A DNA stretch of 64,000 nucleotides from Phytohabitans houttuyneae (GTDB lineage Bacteria > Actinomycetota > Actinomycetes > Mycobacteriales > Micromonosporaceae). Below the pieces are notes generated by a model, which was given only the letters and a program-made list of their open reading frames with translations, did not search any database and was not told where the DNA came from. The translations under genes and the position numbers were made by a program. Below, one piece after another: positions 37,106-45,584 of this stretch. Each line of letters starts with the position of its first letter. Position 1 is the first letter of the stretch. The DNA is taken from positions 2,719,001 through 2,783,000 of the forward strand of contig NZ_BLPF01000001.1 of the NCBI RefSeq assembly GCF_011764425.1, written 5' to 3'.

Positions 37106-38382
37106 CGATCGCGGAGACGCTGTTCGCGGCGCCGGCGCGGGTGGAGACCGCCCGCCCGGCCCGCTGGCGGGGTGTCGCGCTCGGCGCGGCGGCGGTCGCC
37201 GCGGGCACCGCGCTCGGCCTCCTGCGGCAGCCGGGTGCCGGCGCGCTCGACACGATCTGGGCCGAGGACGGTGGCGTCTTCCTCGCCGAGGCCGTGCGCC
37301 AGGGCCCCTTCGACGCGCTCGTCACGTCGTACGCCGGCTACTTCCACGCCGTACCCCGCCTGATGGCCGCGGTCGCCACGCTCTTCCCGGCAGGCGCCGC
37401 CTCGACGGTGCTGGCCCTGCAGGCGGCGCTCGCGGTGTCCCTGCTCGCCGTGCTCGTCTTCGTGGCCAGCGGGAGCCATCTCACCGGCACGCTCTCCCGC
37501 GTGCTGGTCTCGGCCGTCGTCGTGGTCGTGCCGGTGGCGCAGGGCGACGTGCTCAACTCCATCGCCAACTTCCACTGGTACGGCCTGTACGCGCTCTTCT
37601 GGATGCTTGTCTGGACACCGTCCCGGCCCACCGGGCGCGCGGTCGCGGTGGCGGTCACGCTTCTCGTGGCGGCCAGCGACATCGTGGCCGTCGTGTTCGT
37701 GCCGCTGGCGATCTGGCGCGCTGTGCGCCGGTCAGAAGGGGGCGGCCGCGACCGGCACGGCATCGCGCTGGCCGGCGGGCTCGGTGTGGGACTGCTGATC
37801 CAGTTCGTGGGGCTGCTGAGCGGGTCCAGCGAGCGCGCGCTCTCCCCCGACCCGGTGCTCGCGGTGACCGGCTTCCTGCTCCGCGCGGTGCCCGCGCCGC
37901 TGATCGGCGAACGCTGGCTGGGCGACGCCGTCGACGCCAGGTGGGTTGCGCTGGCCGCGGTCGCGTGGCTGGTGGTCGGCGCGGCCTTCCTCGTCGCGTA
38001 CACCCGACGCACCCGCCCGGCCTGGACGCTGGCCATCGTGGCCGGCCTGCACGCCGCCGCGCTCTACATGGTGCCGGTGCTGCTGGCCGGCACCGCGACG
38101 CCCCGGTACGCGGTGGCGCCGGCGATGCTCGTGGTGACCGCGCTCGTCGCGCTGCTGCAGCCGGCCGGCTCGCGGCTCCCGCTGTACGCGCTGACCGCGC
38201 TGCTCGCGCTCGTGGCCGTGGTCAACCTGCGGGTCGACAACACCCGCGCCGACGGCCCCGGCTGGGACGCCGAGCTGGGCGCCGTACGCGAGGAGTGCGT
38301 GCGGCAGCCGGACGGTACTGTCGAGGTCGCCATCCCGCCTGACTGGAGCGTTTCCCTTCCGTGCTCGTACCTGTCGCGTTGA
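37102..38382 (+). CDS. Multi-pass membrane protein, possible GT-C glycosyltransferase
   Basis: A 426-residue protein with about ten hydrophobic helices. Features seen in lipid-linked-sugar transferases include an early acidic motif TIWAEDGGVF (about 39-48) in the first extracytoplasmic loop and a Pro/Arg-rich end. No conserved family name is certain. GTG 37102 overlaps the epimerase stop. Its place among glycosyltransferase genes suggests glycan assembly at the membrane (inference). Confidence 0.6.
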   Translation: MTIAETLFAAPARVETARPARWRGVALGAAAVAAGTALGLLRQPGAGALDTIWAEDGGVFLAEAVRQGPFDALVTSYAGYFHAVPRLMAAVATLFPAGAASTVLALQAALAVSLLAVLVFVASGSHLTGTLSRVLVSAVVVVVPVAQGDVLNSIANFHWYGLYALFWMLVWTPSRPTGRAVAVAVTLLVAASDIVAVVFVPLAIWRAVRRSEGGGRDRHGIALAGGLGVGLLIQFVGLLSGSSERALSPDPVLAVTGFLLRAVPAPLIGERWLGDAVDARWVALAAVAWLVVGAAFLVAYTRRTRPAWTLAIVAGLHAAALYMVPVLLAGTATPRYAVAPAMLVVTALVALLQPAGSRLPLYALTALLALVAVVNLRVDNTRADGPGWDAELGAVREECVRQPDGTVEVAIPPDWSVSLPCSYLSR

Positions 38383-38401
38383 CCCCTGTCCGGGAGATGT
38401 C

Positions 38402-39475
38402 GTGATCTCGCGCCTCGCTGGGAAAGCCAACCAACGGCTGGAGTCCTTCCGCCTGCAGCGCGAGATGCGCCGCCGCCAGCCACCCGCGCTGCACACCACA
38501 CCCGCGTCGACGGCGCCCACGGTCTACTACCTGGGCCCCGACATGGACCTGCCGATCGGCGGCATCCGGGTCATCTACCGGCACGTCGACGCGCTGCGGC
38601 AGATGGGGATCGAGGCCGCGGTGCTGCACGGCACCGACGGCTTCCGCAGCACGTGGTTCGAAAACCAGACCCGCATCGAGTACACGTCGCAGGCCCGCAT
38701 CGGCCCGGAGGACCTGCTCGTGGTCCCGGAGTGGTACGGGCCGACCCTCGACCGGATCCCGCGCGACATCCGCGTGGTCATCTTCAACCAGCGGGCGTAC
38801 GACACGTGGGACTTCGTACCGTACGACGAGACGGGGGCGGGCGCGCCGTACGCGGGGCACGACAACGTCCTGGCGATCCTCACGGTGTCACGGGACAACG
38901 CCGACCTCCTCGGGTACGCGTTTCCGCACCTGCCGGTGCACCTGACCCGCAACGCGATCGACCCGGCCCTCTTCCACCCCGGTGACAGCCTGCCCGGGCG
39001 GCGGATCTCGTTCACCACCACGCGCCGGGCGCGCGAGCGGGAGCAGCTGCTGCACATCCTGCGTTCGCGCGACGTGCTGCGCGGGTGGGAGGTCGTGCCG
39101 ATCGTCGACCGCACCGAGCGGGAGACCGCGGAGATCATGCGGGGCAGCGCGATCCACCTCAGCTTCAGCGACCGCGAGGGCTTCGGGCTGCCACCCGCGG
39201 AGGCGATGGCCAGCGGCTGCTACGTCATCGGCTACCACGGGCTGGCCGGGCGGGAGTTCTTCGACCCGGACTACAGCACGCCGGTGGAAGACGGCGACCT
39301 CGTCGCCTTCGCGCGGGCGATCACCGACGCCTGCGCCGAGTACGACGCCGACCCCGAGGCGTTCTGCAAGCGCGGCCGGACCGCGTCCGAGCGGGTGCTC
39401 GCGAAGTACTCGGCCGCACGCCTCGCCGACGACCTGCGCGCCTTCTACACCGCGATGGGCGTCAGCTCTCGGTGA
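38402..39475 (+). CDS. Family 4-like glycosyltransferase
   Basis: A 357-residue GT-B-fold protein. The N-terminal half has IGGIRVIYRHVDALRQMG (acceptor side); the C-terminal half has the donor-binding stretch FSDREGFGLPPAEAMASGC then GREFFDPDYSTPVEDGD, typical of GT4 enzymes. GTG 38402 follows GGGAGATGTC. The 3' end overlaps the stop of the convergent acetyltransferase gene by 14 bp. Confidence 0.8.
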   Translation: MISRLAGKANQRLESFRLQREMRRRQPPALHTTPASTAPTVYYLGPDMDLPIGGIRVIYRHVDALRQMGIEAAVLHGTDGFRSTWFENQTRIEYTSQARIGPEDLLVVPEWYGPTLDRIPRDIRVVIFNQRAYDTWDFVPYDETGAGAPYAGHDNVLAILTVSRDNADLLGYAFPHLPVHLTRNAIDPALFHPGDSLPGRRISFTTTRRAREREQLLHILRSRDVLRGWEVVPIVDRTERETAEIMRGSAIHLSFSDREGFGLPPAEAMASGCYVIGYHGLAGREFFDPDYSTPVEDGDLVAFARAITDACAEYDADPEAFCKRGRTASERVLAKYSAARLADDLRAFYTAMGVSSR

Positions 39476-40055
39476 GGACTCCGCCGGCCTCGGTGTAGAC
39501 CGAGCCGGTGCGCGGGCACACGAACTGGCCGTCGCCCTTGGCCACCAGCGGCTCACCCGCCCGCCCGACCCAGCCGACCCGGCGGGCGGGCACGCCCACG
39601 ACGAGCGCGAAGTCGGGCACGTCCTTTGTCACCACCGCACCCGCGGCGACGAGCGCCCAACGACCGATCCGCACCGGCGCGACGCAGACCGCCCGAGCGC
39701 CGATCGCGGCACCCTCGCCGACCACCACGCCGACCGCGGTCCAGTCGTCGCCGCCCTTGAGCCGGCCCTCCGGCGTGACGGCGCGCGGGTACTCGTCGTT
39801 GGTCAGCACCGCGGCGGGGCCGACGAAGACGCCGTCGGCCAGCTGCGCCGGCTCGTAGACAAGCGCGTAGTTCTGCAGCTTGACGTTGTCGCCGAGGCGG
39901 ACACCGGGCCCGACGTACGCCCCGCGGCCGATGATGCAGTCCCGACCGACGGTCGCCTCCTCGCGCACCTGTGCCAGATGCCACACCCGGGTGCCGGACC
40001 CCACCTGGGCCCGCGGGTCGACGTCCGCGCTCGGCGCGACGACGGCGTCGGTCAT
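39462..40055 (-). CDS. Left-handed beta-helix N-acetyltransferase (WbpD-like)
   Basis: 197 residues of hexapeptide repeats. The pattern (VWHLAQVREEATVGRDCIIGRGAYVGPGVRLGD etc.) and the motif LTNDEYPRA match WbpD/WlbB-type enzymes that acetylate the 3-amino group of UDP-sugar acids. It probably acts after the WbpE-like aminotransferase. It is divergent from the WbpB-like gene, with a 357-bp region between them that should hold both promoters. Confidence 0.8.
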   Translation of the reverse strand: MTDAVVAPSADVDPRAQVGSGTRVWHLAQVREEATVGRDCIIGRGAYVGPGVRLGDNVKLQNYALVYEPAQLADGVFVGPAAVLTNDEYPRAVTPEGRLKGGDDWTAVGVVVGEGAAIGARAVCVAPVRIGRWALVAAGAVVTKDVPDFALVVGVPARRVGWVGRAGEPLVAKGDGQFVCPRTGSVYTEAGGVLTES

Positions 40056-40412
40056 GTCTGGGCTCCTTTCGCCGGGCCGCTGCCGGCCCGCTGCACATCC
40101 GGCGTGAGCCTACTGTCGGTGCCGGTTCGGGCGGAGTCGCCAACCCGACCCGGCGGCGGGACCGACCGGGCCGCGCGCTCCACCGACCGCGCGGGCGGTT
40201 CGCCGAGGGTGCCGGGCCGGCATCGGCCGTCAGGCTGGCCCGGAGCGCCGAACATACGGGTGACCTGGCTTTCTCTGCCGGATTTCCGTCACTGCGCTGG
40301 TCCCGATCTTCGGCCGGACGATAGCCTGCCCGAGCGGATCTGAGTCCGCCCTGCCGTGGCACGGGTTGTCAGCGGCACATTCCACCTCGATACGGACTGA
40401 ATCGGGATATCT
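40056..40412. other. 357-bp intergenic region between divergent sugar genes
   Basis: Only one candidate promoter (40366-40394) was seen. There is no open frame that looks coding, no tRNA, and no long inverted repeat. The GC-rich first 250 bp contain short CCGACC/GGTCGG-type runs but nothing clear. Confidence 0.5.
40366..40394 (+). promoter_or_regulatory. Candidate promoter for the WbpB-like operon
   Basis: TTGTCA (40366-40371) and GATACG (40389-40394) with 17 bp between, 19 bp before the GTG at 40413. The -35 is good and the -10 weak. It is in the right place to drive the eight-gene rightward operon. Confidence 0.35.
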
Positions 40413-41492
40413 GTGACCTCACCCCATGTCCCGGCCGCCGCGCCGGTAGAACCCATCGGCGTCGCGGTCATCGGAGCGGGCTACTGGGGCCCCAACCTTG
40501 TCCGCAACTTCCAGTCCTCCAGCGCCTTCCGCCTCCGGTGGCTGTGCGACCTCGACGTCGAGCGCGCCAAGCGGGTCCTGGGTGGATACTCCACCGTGCA
40601 GACCACCGCCTCGCTCGACGAGGTGCTCGCCGACGACAAGGTGCAGGCGGTGGCGATCGCCACACCGGCCGGCACCCACCTGCCCGTCTCGCTGGCCGCC
40701 CTGCGCGCCGGCAAGCACGTGCTGGTGGAAAAGCCGCTCGCGGCCAGCCACCAGGAGGGCCGCCAGCTCGTCGACGAGGCGGACAGCCGCGGGCTCACGC
40801 TGATGTGCGACCACACCTACTGCTACACGCCGGCGGTGCTGCGCATCCGCGAGCTCCTGCACGCCGGCGAGCTGGGCGAGGTGCACTTCTTCGACTCCGT
40901 GCGGATCAACCTGGGGCTGGTGCAGCGCGACATCGACGTGCTGTGGGACCTGGCGCCGCACGACCTGTCGATCCTCGACTTCGTGCTGCCGCCCGGCGTG
41001 CGGCCGGTGGCGGTGGCGGCGCACGGTGCGGACGGCATCGGCGCGGGGCGGGCCTGCGTGGCGTACCTCACGTTGCAGCTCAACACCGGCGCGATCGCCC
41101 ACATCCACGTCAACTGGCTGTCGCCGGTCAAGATCCGTACGACTATCGTGGGCGGGTCGAAGCGGACCCTGGTGTGGGACGACCTCAACCCGTCGCAGCG
41201 CCTGTCGCTCTTCGACCGCGGTGTCGACGTGGCCACGCCCGACGAGATCGGCGACGAGCTGCGGCGCGACATGCTCATCTCGTACCGGTCCGGCGACATG
41301 GTCGCGCCGGCCCTCACCGAGCGCGAGGCGCTCCGCACGATGGTCGAGGAGTACGCGCGGGCGATCCGCACCGGCACCCCGGCCCTGACCGACGGGCGCG
41401 CGGGCCTGCGCGTGCTCGGCATCCTCGAGGCGGCGTCCCGCAGCCTCGCCAACGGCGGCACGATGGTCCAGCTCAACGAGGAGGAAGTGTGA
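40413..41492 (+). CDS. Gfo/Idh/MocA-family oxidoreductase (WbpB-like)
   Basis: A 359-residue NAD-dependent oxidoreductase. Rossmann motif VIGAGYWGPN (19-28), dinucleotide motif VEKPLA (105-110, Glu106-Lys107-Pro108) and catalytic-region WDLAPHDLSI (His183). WbpB oxidises C3 of a UDP-N-acetylglucuronic acid so that a partner aminotransferase can add an amine; the adjacent WbpE- and WbpD-like genes support this role. GTG 40413; the stop overlaps the next GTG (GTGTGA). Confidence 0.85.
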   Translation: MTSPHVPAAAPVEPIGVAVIGAGYWGPNLVRNFQSSSAFRLRWLCDLDVERAKRVLGGYSTVQTTASLDEVLADDKVQAVAIATPAGTHLPVSLAALRAGKHVLVEKPLAASHQEGRQLVDEADSRGLTLMCDHTYCYTPAVLRIRELLHAGELGEVHFFDSVRINLGLVQRDIDVLWDLAPHDLSILDFVLPPGVRPVAVAAHGADGIGAGRACVAYLTLQLNTGAIAHIHVNWLSPVKIRTTIVGGSKRTLVWDDLNPSQRLSLFDRGVDVATPDEIGDELRRDMLISYRSGDMVAPALTEREALRTMVEEYARAIRTGTPALTDGRAGLRVLGILEAASRSLANGGTMVQLNEEEV

Positions 41493-42469
41493 CGGCGGCG
41501 GTCGAGATCGAGGGCGCGCGGGCGCTGGTCACCGGCGGGGCCGGCACGATCGGCTCGCACGTGGTCGACGAGCTCGTGCGCGGCGGCGCGGCGGACGTCG
41601 TGGTGCTGGACAACTTCGTGCGCGGCCGCAAGGACAACCTTGCCTGGGCGCTGGAGCACGGCCCGGTCCGGATGGTCGAGGGTGACATCCGTGACGCGGC
41701 GCTGGTGCGCGAGCTGACCAAGGGCAACGACCTGGTCTTCCACCTCGCCGCGATCCGCATCACGCAGTGCGCCGAGGAGCCGCGCCTGGCCAACGAGGTG
41801 CTCGTCGACGGCACGTTCAACGTGCTGGAGGCGGCCGCGGCCGAGAGCGTGCGCAAGGTGATCGCCTCGTCGTCCGCCTCGGTGTACGGGCTGGCCGAGC
41901 AGTTTCCCACGACCGAGCGCCACCACCCGTACAACAACGACACCTTCTACGGCGCCGCGAAGGCGTTCAACGAGGGCACGCTGCGCAGCTTCCACAGCAT
42001 GTACGGGCTGGACTACGTCGCCCTGCGCTACTTCAACGTGTACGGGCCGCGGATGGACATCTACGGCCTCTACACCGAGGTGCTGATCCGCTGGATGGAG
42101 CGGATCGAGTCGGGCACTCCCCCGCTGATCCTCGGCGACGGCCTGCAGACGATGGACTTCGTGCACGTGGCCGACATCGCCCGCGCCAACGTGCTGGCCG
42201 CCCGCGCCGACGTGACCGACACCGTCTACAACGTGGCGAGCGGCACCGAGACGAGCCTCAAGGAGCTGGCCGCGGCGCTCAGCGAGGTGATGAAGTCCGA
42301 CCTCGCTCCGGAGCACGGCCCGGCCCGCGCGGTCAACGGCGTGACCCGGCGCCTGGCCGACACCTCGTCGGCGCTCCAGGAGATCGGCTTCAAGGCGGAG
42401 ATCAGCCTGCGCGAGGGACTGCAGGGCCTGGTCGAGTGGTGGCGGGCGAGCAAGGGCGCCACCGCATGA
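41489..42469 (+). CDS. NAD-dependent epimerase/dehydratase (UDP-glucose 4-epimerase-like)
   Basis: A 326-residue extended SDR with GGAGTIG (16-22), catalytic Ser strand ASSSASVYG and Tyr154-x-x-x-Lys158 (FYGAAK), then RYFNVYGPRMD, a UDP-sugar epimerase hallmark. It is translationally coupled at both ends (GTGTGA, ATGA), in the middle of the sugar operon. It could be a C4 epimerase of an amino sugar; the substrate is open. Confidence 0.85.
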   Translation: MTAAVEIEGARALVTGGAGTIGSHVVDELVRGGAADVVVLDNFVRGRKDNLAWALEHGPVRMVEGDIRDAALVRELTKGNDLVFHLAAIRITQCAEEPRLANEVLVDGTFNVLEAAAAESVRKVIASSSASVYGLAEQFPTTERHHPYNNDTFYGAAKAFNEGTLRSFHSMYGLDYVALRYFNVYGPRMDIYGLYTEVLIRWMERIESGTPPLILGDGLQTMDFVHVADIARANVLAARADVTDTVYNVASGTETSLKELAAALSEVMKSDLAPEHGPARAVNGVTRRLADTSSALQEIGFKAEISLREGLQGLVEWWRASKGATA

Positions 42470-43686
42470 GCGGGAGTCGCGAGGCTACGGGTCTCGACCA
42501 CGACGGCGGAGCGCCGAGCGGCGGAGCGCCGAGCGACGGAGCGTGGCAGGGCGAGCGCCGCAAGATCCCGGTGATGATCCCAATGCTGGGTGAGGAAGAG
42601 GCGCAGGCGGCGGCGGACGCCGTCCGCTCCGGCTGGGTCGCACAGGGTCCGCGGGTCGCCGAGTTCGAACGGCAGTTCGCCGGGCTCGTCGGCGCCGGCC
42701 ACGGCGTCGCGGTCAGCTCCTGCACGACCGCGCTGCACCTGGCGCTCGTCCTGCACGAGGTCGGCCCCGGCGACGAGGTGATCGTGCCCTCGCTGTCGTT
42801 CATCGCGACGGCAAACGCCGTGCGGTACGTCGGCGCGACCCCGGTCTTCGCCGACGTCGAGCTGGCCACCGGCAACCTCACCGTCGAGACCATCGACGCC
42901 GTCCGCACGCCGCGCACGCGCGCGGTCATCGCGGTGCACCAGGGCGGCGTGCCGTTCGACACCGAGGCGCTGCGGGCCGCGGCCGGCTCGTGGGGCGTCG
43001 CGCTTGTCGAAGACGCGGCCTGCGCGGCCGGCTCGACGGCGTACGGCAAGCCGGTCGGCACCGGCGCGACGGTGGCCGCCTGGTCGTTCCACCCGCGCAA
43101 GGTGATCACCACCGGCGAGGGCGGCATGCTCACCGTCGACGACGGCGACTGGGCCACCCGGCTGCGCCGCCTACGCGAGCACGGCATGAACGTCTCCGCC
43201 GCCGACCGCCACGCCAGCGCCCAGCCGGTCCTCGAGGCGTACCTGGAGACCGCGTACAACTACCGCATGACCGACATCCAGGCCGCGGTCGGCCTGGTGC
43301 AGCTCGGCCGCCTGCCCGGGCTCGTCGCGCAGCGGCGCGAGCTGGCCGCGCGGTACCAGGAGCTGCTGGCCGGCATCGACGGCCTCGTGCCGGTCCGCGA
43401 CCCGGCCTACGGCGAGACCAACTACCAGTCGTTCTGGGTGCTGCTGGAGTCGTTCCCGGTCGGGCGCGACGAGGTGCTGGCGGAGCTGGCCGCGGCCGGC
43501 GTCTCGGCGCGGCGCGGCATCATGGCCGCCCACCTCGAGCCGGCGTACGCGGACGTCACGCCGCCCGCCCTCCCGGTGACCGAGCGCCTCACCCGCGACT
43601 CGCTGATCCTGCCCCTGCACCACGCGCTCACCGAGGACGACCAGGACCACGTGGTCGGTGTGCTGCGCAAGCTGGCCGGTCAATGA
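42466..43686 (+). CDS. DegT/DnrJ/EryC1 PLP-dependent sugar aminotransferase (copy 1)
   Basis: A 406-residue aminotransferase that adds an amino group to a keto-sugar nucleotide. The PLP-Lys is Lys212 in SFHPRKVITTGEGG; the Asp-binding motif is EDAACAAGS. Residues ~2-33 are an unusual Gly/Ala/Pro-rich leader containing 15-bp repeats (42508-42537) that encode GAPSG/GAPSD, absent from typical family members. Start ATG overlaps the epimerase stop (ATGA). Closest in type to WbpE/PseC/FdtB groups; the exact substrate is unclear. A second DegT gene lies 793 bp downstream. Confidence 0.85.
   Translation: MSGSREATGLDHDGGAPSGGAPSDGAWQGERRKIPVMIPMLGEEEAQAAADAVRSGWVAQGPRVAEFERQFAGLVGAGHGVAVSSCTTALHLALVLHEVGPGDEVIVPSLSFIATANAVRYVGATPVFADVELATGNLTVETIDAVRTPRTRAVIAVHQGGVPFDTEALRAAAGSWGVALVEDAACAAGSTAYGKPVGTGATVAAWSFHPRKVITTGEGGMLTVDDGDWATRLRRLREHGMNVSAADRHASAQPVLEAYLETAYNYRMTDIQAAVGLVQLGRLPGLVAQRRELAARYQELLAGIDGLVPVRDPAYGETNYQSFWVLLESFPVGRDEVLAELAAAGVSARRGIMAAHLEPAYADVTPPALPVTERLTRDSLILPLHHALTEDDQDHVVGVLRKLAGQ
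42508..42537 (+). repeat. 15-bp tandem repeat in the aminotransferase leader
   Basis: GGAGCGCCGAGCGGC then GGAGCGCCGAGCGAC, with a partial third copy. The unit is in frame and encodes GAPSG/GAPSD. Together with the rest of codons 2-33 this may be a short insertion. Confidence 0.5.
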
Positions 43687-43794
43687 GCGAGCGAGTTGGC
43701 GCGGCGGCGTCTGGACGGAGCCGGCCCGCCGACGAAGTCGGGGTTTCGGGCCGGCGGAGGAAGACGTCGCCCTCAGCGCCGCACGAGCGAGCGA
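43685..43794. repeat. Short element bounded by 10-bp direct repeats, with an internal inverted repeat
   Basis: GAGCGAGCGA occurs at 43685-43694 and again at 43785-43794, exactly 100 bp apart; the first copy begins inside the aminotransferase stop codon. Within lies a perfect 8-bp inverted repeat GCCGGCCC (43720-43727)/GGGCCGGC (43748-43755). The segment interrupts an otherwise tightly overlapping operon, so it looks inserted. No coding function. Confidence 0.5.
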
Positions 43795-43807
43795 ACCCGG
43801 AGACACA

Positions 43808-44482
43808 GTGAGGGATCTGGTCATCGTCGGTGCCGGCGGGTTCGCGCGGGAGACCGCGGCGGCCGTCCGGGCGGTCAACGAGGTACGTGCGGCCTGGCGG
43901 CTGCGCGGCTTCCTCGACGACGACCCGGCGCTGCACGGCACCGAGCGCTCCGGCGTGCCGATCCTCGGCGGCATCGACCACCTCGCCGACCTGCCCGGCG
44001 CCGCCGTGCTGGTGTGCATCGGCAACCCGCGGCACTACGGCACGCGGGAGCGCGTGGTGGGCAAGCTGTCCCTGCCCCCCGACCGGTACGCGACGATCGT
44101 CCACCCCACCGCCCAGGTCGGCTCGGGCAGCCTTGTCGGGCCCGGCACCGTGCTGCTGGCCGGTGTGGTGCTGACCGCCGACGTCACAGTCGGCGCGCAC
44201 GTCGCGGTGATGCCGCAGGCCGTGCTGACGCACGACGACGTGGTCGGCGACTTCGCCACGATCGCGTCCGGCGCGCGCCTGGGCGGCAGCGCACTGCTGG
44301 AGCGCGGCTCGTACATCGGTGCCGGCGCCCTCATCCGCGAAGGCGTCACGATCGGCGCCCGCTCGCTCGTCGGGATGGGCTCGGTCGTCCTCGGCGACGT
44401 GCCGCCCGACGAGATCTGGGTGGGAAACCCCGCCCGCAAGCTGCGGTCCACCTCCGACACCCTGACAGGAGCCACGTCATGA
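43808..44482 (+). CDS. NeuD/PglD-type sugar O- or N-acetyltransferase
   Basis: 224 residues. The N-terminal nucleotide-binding-like part (VIVGAGGFARETAAAVR) is joined to hexapeptide repeats with VHPTAQVGSGSLVGPGTVLL and the ending VWVGNPARKLR-like pattern. PglD/NeuD acetylates amino or hydroxyl groups of activated sugars. It sits between two DegT genes, suggesting it acetylates one of their products. GTG 43808 follows CCGGAGACACA; the stop overlaps the next ATG. Confidence 0.85.
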   Translation: MRDLVIVGAGGFARETAAAVRAVNEVRAAWRLRGFLDDDPALHGTERSGVPILGGIDHLADLPGAAVLVCIGNPRHYGTRERVVGKLSLPPDRYATIVHPTAQVGSGSLVGPGTVLLAGVVLTADVTVGAHVAVMPQAVLTHDDVVGDFATIASGARLGGSALLERGSYIGAGALIREGVTIGARSLVGMGSVVLGDVPPDEIWVGNPARKLRSTSDTLTGATS

Positions 44483-45573
44483 TCCCTCTGGTCGATCTCG
44501 CGGCCGCACACGCCGAGGTGGCCGAGGAGGTCGAGGCCGGCTTCAAGCGGATCATCGCGGGCACGGCGTTCATCGGCGGGTCCGAGGTCGCGGCGTTCGA
44601 GCAGGAGTACGCGGCGTTCAGCGGCGTACCGCACTGCGTCGGCGTGGCCAACGGCACCGACGCGCTGGAGCTCGCCCTCCGCGCGGTCGGCGTGGGCCCG
44701 GGCAGCGAGGTGATCCTGCCGGCCAACACGTTCATCGCGACGGCCGAGGCAGTGGCCCGCGCCGGTGGCAAGGTGGTGCTCGTCGACTGCGACCCGGCCA
44801 CGTACCTGATCGATGTCGACGCCGCGCTCGCCGCCGTCACGCCGGCCACCCGCGCGATCGTGCCGGTGCACCTCTACGGCCAGCTGGCCCCCGTCGAGCG
44901 GCTCCGCGAAGGGCTCGCCGGCCGGGATGTGTCCATCGTGGAGGATGCGGCCCAGTGCCAGGGTGCGACCCGGCACGGGCGCGGCGCGGGTGTCGACGGC
45001 ATCGCGGCCACGAGCTTCTACCCGGGCAAAAACCTCGGCGCGTACGGTGACGCCGGCGCGGTCGTGACGTCCGACGCCGACCTCGCCACGGCGGTCCGCA
45101 CGATCGGCAGCCACGGCGGGCTCCGGAAGTACGCGCACGACGTGATCGGCGTCAACAGCCGGCTGGACGCGCTGCAGGCGGTCGTGCTCCGGGCGAAACT
45201 GACCCGCCTCGCCCGCTGGAACGAGGCGCGCCGCGCGGCGGCCGCCCGCTACCACGAGCTGCTTGACGGGCTCGACGTCGTGCGCCCGGCCACCCTCGAC
45301 GGCAACGAGCACGTGTGGCACATCTACTGCGTGCGCGTGCCCCGCCGCGACGAGGTGCTCGCCAAGCTCAACGCGGCCGGCGTCGGCGCGGGGATCCACT
45401 ACCCGGTGCCGGTGCACCGCACTGGCGCGTTCGCGGGGCTGGGCCTGGGCGACGGCGCGTTTCCGCACGCCGAGCGGGCCGCCGGCGAGATCCTGTCGCT
45501 GCCCATCTTCCCGCAGATCACCGCCGACCAGCAGGACGCGGTCGTCCGCGAGCTGGCCGCCGCCCTGGGTTAG
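44479..45573 (+). CDS. DegT/DnrJ/EryC1 PLP-dependent sugar aminotransferase (copy 2)
   Basis: A 364-residue PLP aminotransferase. PLP-Lys is Lys184 in TSFYPGKNLGAYGDAGA; conserved NGTDALELAL and EDAAQCQGA are present. The sequence resembles WbpE/FdtB-like enzymes (3-amino sugar formation). ATGA overlap with the acetyltransferase gene. Two DegT genes in one operon suggest two amino sugars or two positions. Confidence 0.85.
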   Translation: MIPLVDLAAAHAEVAEEVEAGFKRIIAGTAFIGGSEVAAFEQEYAAFSGVPHCVGVANGTDALELALRAVGVGPGSEVILPANTFIATAEAVARAGGKVVLVDCDPATYLIDVDAALAAVTPATRAIVPVHLYGQLAPVERLREGLAGRDVSIVEDAAQCQGATRHGRGAGVDGIAATSFYPGKNLGAYGDAGAVVTSDADLATAVRTIGSHGGLRKYAHDVIGVNSRLDALQAVVLRAKLTRLARWNEARRAAAARYHELLDGLDVVRPATLDGNEHVWHIYCVRVPRRDEVLAKLNAAGVGAGIHYPVPVHRTGAFAGLGLGDGAFPHAERAAGEILSLPIFPQITADQQDAVVRELAAALG

Positions 45574-45584
45574 GCGCTCCACCC

